From Trichomonas tenax (taxonomy: Eukaryota > Parabasalia > Trichomonadida > Trichomonadidae), in contig JALKBU010000686.1 of assembly GCA_023091735.1 (NCBI GenBank), positions 1-27,906 on the forward strand: a stretch of 27,906 nt of DNA, read 5' to 3'. Position 1 is the first letter of the stretch, and the number at the start of each line of letters is the position of its first letter. A model generated the notes under the pieces. That model did not search any database. It was not told where the DNA came from and saw only the letters and a program-made list of their open reading frames with translations. This document shows positions 1 through 7,277 of this stretch, piece after piece. Both the position numbers and the translations under genes were made by a program.

Positions 1-333
1 CATTGATTTGCCATGATGTGCTTTACTCATTATAATATATTATATTCCCATTGTATAGCATTTTTATAACGTAAAATATGTTGTTGTCGATGATAAATAG
101 GTAAATCGAATCACAAATATGCTTTTTTAGCTTTTTTTGGACCTAACAGTTGCATCATTCTGACATGTAAACTCTTGTAATTATATAATGTTTTTCCCAA
201 ATTTATAACTTTTTTTGTAGCAGAAAATTTTCCTAGATCTCCTTATTATTGCATCCATATATCATGCCTAATCTACCATTAAAATTTTATAGCATTTGGA
301 TAAACAAAGTGAAGTGTCAGTATATTTACAAAA

Positions 334-473
334 ATGGCAGAATCGAAAGCAAATAGAGATCATTATGCTATCCAAAAGCATACATAACTTCAACTAAAAG
401 TAACTTCCAAAAGCGTAAAGCGCCTTTCTGCATAGAGCTAACAGAAGGATTAAAAGTTGCAACTGAGCAGTAA
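334..473 (+). pseudogene. Possible short coding remnant, two overlapping frames
   Basis: An ATG at 334 opens 17 sense codons ending in TAA. A second frame overlaps its end and stays open to a TAA at 471-473; it reads as a basic, protein-like stretch ending with residues ELTEGLKVATEQ. The two pieces look like one coding sequence interrupted by a frameshift. No family is recognised and the total is under 50 codons, so chance cannot be excluded in AT-rich DNA. The GC content is higher than in the bases around it, which favours a remnant over random sequence. Flanking bases 1-333 and 474-527 hold no gene that I can see, only one TGACATGTAAAC element at 161-172. Confidence 0.25.
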
Positions 474-527
474 ATATATAAGTATAAAAGATTTAGTTGA
501 TAGTTAACAAATAAAATAAATACATGG

Positions 528-1622
528 TCATATGCCAGAAGCAATTAAGCGCTTTAGTTTTTCGCGCTGTGTGTTCAAATCGATAGAAGTATCTGTGATT
601 ACTTTATCGAATTGTTCTTTTGTCATAAATCTGCATCTTTCTTCTTCTGCACGTGCGAGCTGAAGTAATTCAGGCTCATACTGCTTGAACTCATCAATCT
701 TTGAGAGTTCTTTGTAATGCGTGCGAACATAGCGCAGTACAGGTTGAATTCCACGCTTGTATTTCAATGTGATCTTTATTGTTGGCAAAATTGCATGTAC
801 ATCAAGAGAATTGTAAGCGAACGCTTCTGTTGCTTCAATTAAAGATTGAATTCCCAAACAAATTCCCATCTTGAAGAAAAATGTTGGATCATTGATCGGA
901 ACTGTGCGACCATGTAAAATGTCAACAACTTTGGCGAATGGGCCAGGAATGTTCTCGACTTCTATCTTTGAGACATCTGGATTTTTAGATATTTCATCTT
1001 GAACTAAATTTGACACTGCAGCAGCGATATAATAAGGTACTTTGAATTCCTTATTGTTGTGCACAATAGTTATCGTGCGATCTTTGAGTGCTTCTATGTC
1101 TATCGTTGGTTCTACTTCATCAACAATTTTTTGTGGTAAAAGCGGGAATTTATGTGCATAATACAAGCGCGAATTGATCTCACAGCATGGTTTTGTTAGC
1201 AAGAACGAATCAATATTTTCTTTCTTCTTAAGATTGACGAAAAATAGTTTTCCATTTGTTGTTTGTATATAGTCGACTGAGTCTATCTGGCATTCAACGA
1301 GAGAATGCAAAACATCTTCGCATGTCGTGTATTTTGTTTCACCAAACAAAACAATTCCGCAATTATTTTGAACAAATTGTTCTGTTTGTGTAAATTGCAA
1401 AATTTTGCCTCTAATCTTATAAATGAACTCACCACTCAGTGCCTGTGTCATTCCTTCTTGCGTTGTTTGAATAATATATAATGGAAAAGCGTATTCTGTG
1501 TTCATAAACGTGTCAACGATAGGGTAAATGCTTATAATGGGGACAGACCCTCCAATTTCGCGGCGTATTTCGTTTTCTGTTGTAAAGGGATCGAGATTTG
1601 AAATAATTAAAGACTTTTCCAT
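528..1622 (-). CDS. Protein with two RRM-like domains and a trichomonad BTB-like domain
   Basis: 364 residues, ATG at 1622. Residues about 4-83 look like an RNA-recognition-motif fold: a first strand LIISNLD, then an N-terminal helix, then a final strand ending in KILQFTQTEQF. Residues about 88-160 look like a second RRM, starting GIVLFGE and ending RLYYAHKF. Residues about 183-270 carry the BTB-like pattern common in trichomonad proteins: a short strand, then EFKVPYYIAAAVSNLV, then a polar stretch, a helix with ILHGRTVPI, and a final helix with LGIQSL. The tail is helical and charged. The role is not known; the domain order suggests an RNA-binding adaptor that also makes protein contacts. 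No clear TCAYW Inr precedes the ATG. Instead three tandem ATTTACAYGACR elements lie 20-80 bases upstream. The domain calls come from pattern reading, and the RRM core RNP aromatics are weak. Confidence 0.7.
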   Translation of the reverse strand: MEKSLIISNLDPFTTENEIRREIGGSVPIISIYPIVDTFMNTEYAFPLYIIQTTQEGMTQALSGEFIYKIRGKILQFTQTEQFVQNNCGIVLFGETKYTTCEDVLHSLVECQIDSVDYIQTTNGKLFFVNLKKKENIDSFLLTKPCCEINSRLYYAHKFPLLPQKIVDEVEPTIDIEALKDRTITIVHNNKEFKVPYYIAAAVSNLVQDEISKNPDVSKIEVENIPGPFAKVVDILHGRTVPINDPTFFFKMGICLGIQSLIEATEAFAYNSLDVHAILPTIKITLKYKRGIQPVLRYVRTHYKELSKIDEFKQYEPELLQLARAEEERCRFMTKEQFDKVITDTSIDLNTQREKLKRLIASGI

Positions 1623-1641
1623 CTTCTATTTTTATATCACA

Positions 1642-1700
1642 TGTCGTGTAAATAAATTTTATGTCATACGTCATGTAAATAATTTTTATGTCGTGTAAAT
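1642..1700. promoter_or_regulatory. Three tandem TGTCGTGTAAAT-type elements upstream of the RRM/BTB gene
   Basis: On the plus strand TGTCGTGTAAAT occurs at 1642-1653, CGTCATGTAAAT at 1669-1680 and TGTCGTGTAAAT at 1689-1700. They sit in the 112-base gap between the start of the RRM/BTB gene and the stop of the TAF5-like gene. Both genes run on the minus strand, so the elements are in the promoter position of the former. They are variants of the TGACRTGTAAAT element seen elsewhere in the window. The regulatory role is inference. Confidence 0.4.
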
Positions 1701-1734
1701 TAGTTTTAAAAAAACAAAAAAAGAAGAACAAAAA

Positions 1735-3231
1735 TTATAATTCTTGGGAAGCAAGAACAAATAATTCATTCATTGAGTTCAGTTTGGCATCGATAACATT
1801 GACATTGAGGTTAACAACATCTTTAACAAGAATATCATCTACGAATGAAAATAACTGAATGTTTCCGCTGTCTCCTATAGCAAAAACAGATCTTGAGTCC
1901 TGAGAGAATTGGAGTGATCTAATCTTTCCGACATTAACATTTTGTGGTCCAATAACAGCATTAGATCCAATGTTTGCAACGCAAACTTTGCCATTATAAT
2001 AGGCTATATATTGACCATTTGGAGAAAACGAAATGTTCGTGTATTTATTTTTCATCTGTTTGCTATCCTCATCATAAAATAATCTCTGAGAGCTTCCAGT
2101 GCGAACATCCCAAATTCTTGCTGTTCCATCATTAGATGTTGTGCCAACTAATGCGCAATTTGGATGAAACTGGATCGAAGTAATGGCTTTTTCATGGCCA
2201 ACTAAAGACCTGAATTTGCTATTACGTGATGCATCATATAAATATCCACATTGATCACCTCCGATAGCAAAAACTCCACCTTGAGGAGCAAAACATGAAC
2301 ACCAGATAGATGACATCGTTAGTGCGCCTTTAGCTGATAATTTTTCATGCCAAAGGTTATAATTTCCTTCTATGTCTGTTGAAAGCAATAATGAACCAGT
2401 TCCTGAAAGAGATAATGATGTAACGCTTGATGAATGTGTAGTGATTAGCTGAGACTTGTTTTCTTTTCCATTAAATCTATAAACTTGTGCATTCGTAAAG
2501 GCAGCATATAAATCTGTAGTATAATTACTCATAACAGCGTGTGTTGCTTCTGGAATGACTGTTTGTAAAACTGAAATGTCTTTTAATGTCGAATTTTGCG
2601 AGAACTTAATTTCTGTTGTATTATTCGGTATTGCAGTGTATTTTGGTATTAATTCAACGTGAGAAGTGATTTGTCTGCGAAGTTCTGAGTTTTGTTCTTC
2701 GTTTACGAATTGTTTTATCATCTCTGCCTCTTCTAATGTAACTTCGATGTTCATATTTTGTGTAGAGAATAAACATGCGTAATGTGTGTAAACATTTTCA
2801 TTCTGAACAAATCTTTCAACAAATGAACTGTGAGCTGTTGGGATTTTTGTCATGAAATCTAAAAACTTTTGACGCTCATCAGAGTCTCCTTTGTCTTTCA
2901 AATAAATATATGAAGTACAAAAGACCGGTGTCAATAAATATTCCAAATTCGGCATATTTTTGTGCTTTTCAACGAAATATAGTAATGATTTGAATTTTTG
3001 AGATTCTGTTAATATTTTTTGGCTTGGATTTGTTAATGAAAAAGATTTTGGAATCGCTTTTAAGAACATATTCGATTTCATGAAGTCATCAAGTGTTATT
3101 CCTTTTGGAGTTGTGTCTGTCGTAAAGCCAAAAGCACTTCTAACTTTTAGCCTGCTGTCTTCAGTAGACATAAGTTTTTTTGTCACTTTTATTAGACTAA
3201 TGTTACCTTTGTAAAAATTTCTCGTTGACAT
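1735..3231 (-). CDS. TAF5: TAF5-like WD40 protein (TFIID/SAGA subunit)
   Basis: About 498 residues. The open frame runs four codons further up, but that extension begins at GTG; the first ATG is at 3231 and is preferred. The N-terminal half (about residues 95-195) fits the TAF5 NTD2 all-helical domain: a paired-helix segment with YIYLKDKGDSDERQKFLDFM, later LEEAEMIKQFVNEEQNSELR. The C-terminal half is a WD40 propeller. The best repeat, SLVGHEKAITSIQFHPN followed by ARIWDVRTGSSQRLF, closely follows the TAF5 repeat pattern GHxxxVxxxxFHPN...VRLWDVxxGxxxRxF. In TFIID and SAGA, TAF5 is a nuclear scaffold contacting histone-fold TAFs. The N-terminal LisH motif of animal and yeast TAF5 is not seen. 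Other WD40 proteins of the Tup1/Prp19 type are less likely because of the NTD2-like half. Confidence 0.65.
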   Translation of the reverse strand: MSTRNFYKGNISLIKVTKKLMSTEDSRLKVRSAFGFTTDTTPKGITLDDFMKSNMFLKAIPKSFSLTNPSQKILTESQKFKSLLYFVEKHKNMPNLEYLLTPVFCTSYIYLKDKGDSDERQKFLDFMTKIPTAHSSFVERFVQNENVYTHYACLFSTQNMNIEVTLEEAEMIKQFVNEEQNSELRRQITSHVELIPKYTAIPNNTTEIKFSQNSTLKDISVLQTVIPEATHAVMSNYTTDLYAAFTNAQVYRFNGKENKSQLITTHSSSVTSLSLSGTGSLLLSTDIEGNYNLWHEKLSAKGALTMSSIWCSCFAPQGGVFAIGGDQCGYLYDASRNSKFRSLVGHEKAITSIQFHPNCALVGTTSNDGTARIWDVRTGSSQRLFYDEDSKQMKNKYTNISFSPNGQYIAYYNGKVCVANIGSNAVIGPQNVNVGKIRSLQFSQDSRSVFAIGDSGNIQLFSFVDDILVKDVVNLNVNVIDAKLNSMNELFVLASQEL

Positions 3232-3735
3232 AATTTCATTCACAACTCTTTTATATATGATAGTTCAAGCATTTCTTAACATTGTATATATACTATGTTA
3301 GCTACTCTATAAATATCATTATCTCAAATTTATCTAATGCATATCCATATGTTAGAAAATAACTTCTTTTTCTATTTTATTTACTAAGAAAATTCATTTG
3401 AAAAATTGATTGCTAACTTGCACTCGATTGATTATTTTGACATGATCGCTTCAGTTCATTGAAGAATCTATTGTAGGTAAATCTAAAAGGACAAGCACCA
3501 ATTCTTCAGGTCATTTATCAATAAAATATTTTCCTCTCAAATTATCCAGGGGAAGAACAAACTTTGGCAATTTATTATCTGAGTTTTTCCAATTAAAAGA
3601 AAATATTAAACTAATACAATCAGTGTTGCAATCGAGAGTTGTGAAGAACTATATGAACTAGAACTATAAAATACTTTTGCAAAAGTTGTAGTGAGAATAA
3701 AAACAAACAATTTATATTCGCAATCGATAATATAA
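3232..3735. other. Intergenic region with an ATG-less open frame
   Basis: This 504-base gap separates two minus-strand genes. On the plus strand a frame is open from 3446 to a TAG at 3659-3661 (71 sense codons) with no ATG near its start. Its translation is protein-like, including residues LLSEFFQLKENIKLIQSVL. AT-rich noncoding DNA rarely stays open this long. It may be a remnant of an old gene, but no family is recognised. The rest, 3262-3440 and 3662-3735, shows nothing beyond AT-rich sequence. Confidence 0.35.
3256..3260 (-). promoter_or_regulatory. Possible Inr (TCATA) for the TAF5-like gene
   Basis: The minus strand reads TCATATATAAAAG, with the A of TCA at 3258, 27 bases before the ATG at 3231. 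It matches the trichomonad initiator TCAYW. The leader is somewhat longer than is usual for these genes, so the call is tentative. Confidence 0.4.
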
Positions 3736-4959
3736 TTAACGTAATCCAAGCATTGTCTTTAATGATTGACATGAGGCTTCAGTCAAAAACTTTTGAGGAT
3801 AGCAAGCAACTATTCCTTTGTATAATGCTTCAATAGTGTATTGCTCTCCATCAATGAGGTTATTTATATCAAGCTTATTTAATGATGGCCAAGCGGGTTT
3901 GCGCTCGAGATATTCAACTGTCTTTCTTAGATTCCACTTCTTTTCGATATCATTCAAAGGATTAAGTAACAAGTAAGGTAACTTAGCGTATATTGGATCA
4001 ATAGCAGTCAGCAATTTCGGTAAAGTAATTCCATCATGTAATCTTGATTCTTCCAAATATGATTTTGGTAAATCAGATTGGTTTTGTTGTGATTCTTGTA
4101 TTTCTGTTAGTTTGATGTTCATTGGATCATTAATCTTCGCACAATTATAAAATATCATTGAAAGGAGATGTTGCAAAGCAAATTGATCACCAGAAACGAT
4201 CTTTGCTGCACAATTCGTGAAAGATGGATCAATGAATTTCTTTGTTTCAAAAAGAGTTAATGCAATCTGTGTGTTCTTCACAGCTCTCGATTGCGACACT
4301 GCTAATGATACTGGTTGAACTTTTTCACTTGTTAATTTTTCATATAAAGTGAAAAGAAATGTTCCGTTGCGGAAAATGTCGTCAACGATTTCCTTTGGTT
4401 CACTAAATACATAAGGTAATTTTTGTAAGCCTAATTTAGATAAAATTTGATTAATATTAGATCTTTGAAGAACAAGTGGAGGATTATCTCCAACAGTCTT
4501 TGTAAGCGGAATTGTTGCTGTTTGTTGCTTAATTGCGTAGTTATATACATCATTTAATATACTCCAAACTAATTCTTCAGGAGGCGCTGTTTCAACTGAG
4601 TTTGTCATGAAATTCAAAGTGCCTTCAGTCAGCACACCCTTTTCATTTAAAATTTTAATCGTAGAAACTAAATCGGAAGCTTTTTTTGAATTTTTAAATA
4701 AAAGTTTTGGTAATAATGGACCTGATTGCAAAAACCAGTTAACGATGGAATCAGAAAGTCCGTATGATATTTGTGGTAATGAAGAACTGATTTGTTGCAG
4801 CCATTTTAAAATTAAAGATTTTCGTTTTTCGAATTCTGGATCGGATTTTCGAGATTTATCATGTTTGAAAAGGTCATCGTCGTCAGGTTCCTGTGAGTAT
4901 GTTGATTGTGTTCGCGATTTCTCGCTTCTGACACGAGAAAGATAAAACGTAGTTCGCAT
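3736..4959 (-). CDS. Protein with tandem calponin-homology-like domains
   Basis: 407 residues from the ATG at 4959. A longer frame exists, but its first usable codon is GTG, and the Inr at 4968-4974 argues for the ATG. After a basic, serine-rich head (about residues 8-40) there are up to three CH-like modules. The first (about 42-150) has LILKWLQQI, a helix ending in GPLLPKLL, and PPEELVWSILNDVYNYA. The second (about 165-275) has DIFRNGTFLFTLYEKL and later KIVSGDQFALQHLLSMIF. The third (about 300-395) has KWNLRKTVEYLE and LIDGEQYTIEALYKGIV. These follow the CH pattern of a DG/NG helix, a central NLxxxxxxL helix and a final VxGxxxxIxxLLxxI helix. CH domains bind actin or microtubules, so a cytoskeletal role is likely. 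The exact family is not recognised. Confidence 0.55.
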   Translation of the reverse strand: MRTTFYLSRVRSEKSRTQSTYSQEPDDDDLFKHDKSRKSDPEFEKRKSLILKWLQQISSSLPQISYGLSDSIVNWFLQSGPLLPKLLFKNSKKASDLVSTIKILNEKGVLTEGTLNFMTNSVETAPPEELVWSILNDVYNYAIKQQTATIPLTKTVGDNPPLVLQRSNINQILSKLGLQKLPYVFSEPKEIVDDIFRNGTFLFTLYEKLTSEKVQPVSLAVSQSRAVKNTQIALTLFETKKFIDPSFTNCAAKIVSGDQFALQHLLSMIFYNCAKINDPMNIKLTEIQESQQNQSDLPKSYLEESRLHDGITLPKLLTAIDPIYAKLPYLLLNPLNDIEKKWNLRKTVEYLERKPAWPSLNKLDINNLIDGEQYTIEALYKGIVACYPQKFLTEASCQSLKTMLGLR

Positions 4960-4967
4960 TAAAATAT

Positions 4968-4974
4968 AAAATGA
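4968..4974 (-). promoter_or_regulatory. Inr (TCATTTT) for the CH-like gene
   Basis: The minus strand reads TTTTTCATTTTAT with the A of TCA at 4972, 12 bases before the ATG at 4959. It fits the trichomonad initiator TCAYW at its normal distance and decides the start codon. Confidence 0.65.
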
Positions 4975-5382
4975 AAAATATAACAGGGGGAAACACTTTA
5001 TTCGAATCCTGGAAAACACAATAAGATTCTTGCTTTGGTCAACTGGATCTCGCCTTATCTTTGGCGCGTTATTTCTGGGAAGTCTCTCTTTGATACATCC
5101 TGCATAGTATAATTATATTTACTTTTACATGCTTTTTTCCCTGACAATTCCCTTTTTGAAGCAATAAAAATTAGCTGTTTATCTACAAAATCTAGCTAGA
5201 AACTGCTGAAAATGAATTAGTATACCTTAGAATACAATTGTACCACTTGTTCCTTGCTTACAGAAGAGGGGTACGAACAAATCTCCAAGCTTAAAATATG
5301 ATTTCATTTTACTCTATTCAAATGGCTTCTTGGCATTTCGATTCTGAAATGAAATCTTCATGTTTTGTCTTCAGAGAAATAC
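4975..5382. other. Intergenic region with an in-frame open extension above the CH-like gene
   Basis: Upstream of the Inr the frame of the CH-like gene remains open on the minus strand to a TAA near 5107. That is about 49 codons above the ATG, with no other ATG and with relatively high GC (about 5020-5080). It may be an old 5' coding part now left out of the transcript. No 5' splice site GTAYGT paired with an ACTAACACACAG-type acceptor is seen. Bases 5110-5380 show no gene or structure that I can support. Confidence 0.35.
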
Positions 5383-5428
5383 TGCCACGTAAATAAATTA
5401 TACATGTCATATTTTAATTTACATGTCT
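5383..5428. promoter_or_regulatory. Cluster of three TGMCRTGTAAAT-type elements
   Basis: TGCCACGTAAAT lies at 5383-5394 on the plus strand. ACATGTCA (a half copy in reverse) lies at 5402-5409, and ATTTACATGTCT (reverse orientation) at 5417-5428. The outer two face each other. The cluster borders the gene graveyard that follows rather than an intact gene. A role as a regulatory site or as the end of a small mobile element is inference. Confidence 0.4.
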
Positions 5429-5553
5429 TAAATCATAAAAAAGCTTTTTTAATGAATAACTTTTCTAAGACAGAGGATTACAGCACCTCCTATATAAACA
5501 ACTATCGATGTCATAGGGATCCTGCAGATTTGTCTGGTGATACGAAGTTTAAT

Positions 5554-6241
5554 TCAGGTGATATATATATCCGCTTTATTACTTAATGACTGTTGAACAT
5601 CAATTATCCCATCATTGTTTTTAATTAGTATCGCCTTTGTCTGCAATCCGTCAATGAATTCAGGAATATAGGGAATCTCCTCTATAAACTCGTAATTATA
5701 ATAATCGTCGCAATTTGGTTCATGATCATCGTAGAAATGTGTTTGCAAACTAACCTGAAATTTGGTTGATAGTACTGAAAATGCTTCTCTTTTGAAAATG
5801 ATATTACCAATCCTAAATCTGTTAATGTATTCTTTAACTTTCTTCATGAGACCAAAGAAGAAAGGTTGATTGATTTTATAACTTTATCTTCATAAATCAT
5901 AACAGGTCTTTCTTCCCATTCGACCGTGTGCTCGCGGCCAATTGAAATGGAATAAATCATATGAGTGGTGAGAAGCCATTCTTGTCCTTTGTTCAGAGTC
6001 ATTCTGAAAGTAAACCCGTCTAAGTCTCCGTAAAGTTCGAGGTTACCATATAGGAATAGCCGGCTTTCAAAATCGGATCCTATATTACGTTCTCGATCGT
6101 ATGTATAAGCACTTAAAAAAGTCCAACCATTGTAGACTCTGTGTTTCGATCTGGATATATCAAATGAATATCAGAAGCATCGAACTGATAATTGTCTTCG
6201 AAGAATTCAACTTTTATTGAGCGAAGCATCTCAAGATCCAT
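5554..6241 (-). pseudogene. Broken gene of unknown family, two frameshifts, Inr still present
   Basis: An ATG at 6241 begins a 42-codon frame that stops at a TAA at 6113-6115, right after a run of six T on the coding strand. A second frame is then open from about 6112 to a TGA at 5844-5846. A third begins by overlap (ATG at 5847) and runs to about 5554. All three read as one continuous acidic, aromatic-rich protein of roughly 225 residues, with segments such as YSISIGREHTVEWEERPVMI in the second frame. No known family is recognised. The start is preceded by TCACA (6244-6248), a proper trichomonad Inr. The first break is at a homopolymer, so a sequencing or assembly error is a real alternative for that one. 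Confidence 0.5.
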
Positions 6242-6243
6242 TT

Positions 6244-6248
6244 TGTGA
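6244..6248 (-). promoter_or_regulatory. Inr (TCACA) in front of the broken gene
   Basis: The minus strand reads TTTTCACAAAATGG. TCACA fits TCAYW and leaves a leader of only a few bases before the ATG at 6241. A promoter still intact in front of broken frames suggests recent decay, or a sequence error in the gene. Confidence 0.5.
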
Positions 6249-6448
6249 AAATAATTTTCAATCGATGGCAGATTTCTAAGTACATTTTTTTATTTCATTA
6301 AATTTTATAAACCAAAATGATGTATAGAATCATAATTCATCAAGAAAATAATTATGCCGTTTTTGTGAAAAAAAGTTATTTTTCCCCCGATTTTAATTAT
6401 CAAATATATCTTTAATACATATAGTGAGATCTATATCTTCATTTTTAG

Positions 6449-7121
6449 CATATTTTTGATGTGGATCTTTTGACAACAAGAAACAGTAGACTCAACTTGA
6501 TATTATATAATGCTGATGTTAGCGAGCATTATTTTCCCCAAAATGAAAAATCAATCAATTTTGATGCACGAAAAATGCTACTCGTTGATTATGCGAATGG
6601 CGAAGATCTCAGAGAGGATGTGATCGATACTCTTGAAAGGCTATGTCATTCCAAACATAAGGCCTCCGAAACACGCGACTTAAATGAAGTATCTGGAAAT
6701 GAAATGCGTTTTCTTATTGACTTATTCCAGATCAACGCCAATTTTTTTAAAGAATTACTCATCAAGGACGACAAAGATAAAGATGCTTTCATTACATGTT
6801 ACAAAAATATCATTTCAGAGAATGGTGTTAACCTTCTCAAAACGCATATATGCAAATTACATGATGGTGTGCTAAAGCATATATTATAAGTGAATATAAA
6901 TGGACAAGCATCTTTATCAATGAGATATTAACCCGAAAGTGAAAAATTAAATAATTATGAACATTGATAACATTCTAGATGGAAAAATATGTGAATGAGA
7001 ACATTCTTATGAAGGATGTGAACACTGCTCTTAATACATGAGCTCAAGGACCAACAATAATCTCCAGGTTCTTGAGCAGAAAAATGAAGAGTGTGTTGAG
7101 CAAAAAGAAAATATCCATTAA
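6449..7121 (+). pseudogene. 5'-truncated and frameshifted gene remnant with a coiled-coil tail
   Basis: A frame opens after a TAG at 6446-6448 and runs to a TAA at 6887-6889. It has no ATG before about residue 39 of the 142 codons counted from a GTG at 6461, so the true start is lost. The translation is protein-like and charged, with segments such as DVIDTLERLCHSKHKASETR and MRFLIDLFQINANFFKELL. Two further short pieces follow in other frames. One starts from an ATG at 6979 and contains EKYVNENILMKDVNTALN. The other, at 7038-7121, contains LQVLEQKNEECVEQKENIH, a coiled-coil-like stretch. Together they look like one decayed plus-strand gene. The arrangement resembles trichomonad multigene-family proteins that end in coiled coils, but I do not recognise the family. 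Confidence 0.4.
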
Positions 7122-7277
7122 ACAGAAACGAAAATAAACAAGCAAAAATTGCAAAGATACCGTGTCAATTGGAAAAGGAACGATTCATATTCCTCTTTGA
7201 TGAATATCTCAAATCACTTGTGGTTGTTAATATATATATGATAATGTTTGATTTATAATAAAAAATCTTTTAAAAAA

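Noticed and set aside
4991..5016. TTCGAATCC-like stretch resembling a tRNA T-arm
   Set aside because: The flanks do not pair as a T stem and no anticodon or acceptor arm can be built around it.
5041..5075. CGCC...GGCG stem-loop in a GC-richer patch, considered as a small nuclear RNA
   Set aside because: None of the conserved U-snRNA loops or Sm-type sites is recognisable, and the patch reads as an open frame in line with the CH-like gene.
5365..5586. 73-codon plus-strand frame
   Set aside because: Its first codon is TTG, and it runs over the element cluster and the end of the broken minus-strand gene.
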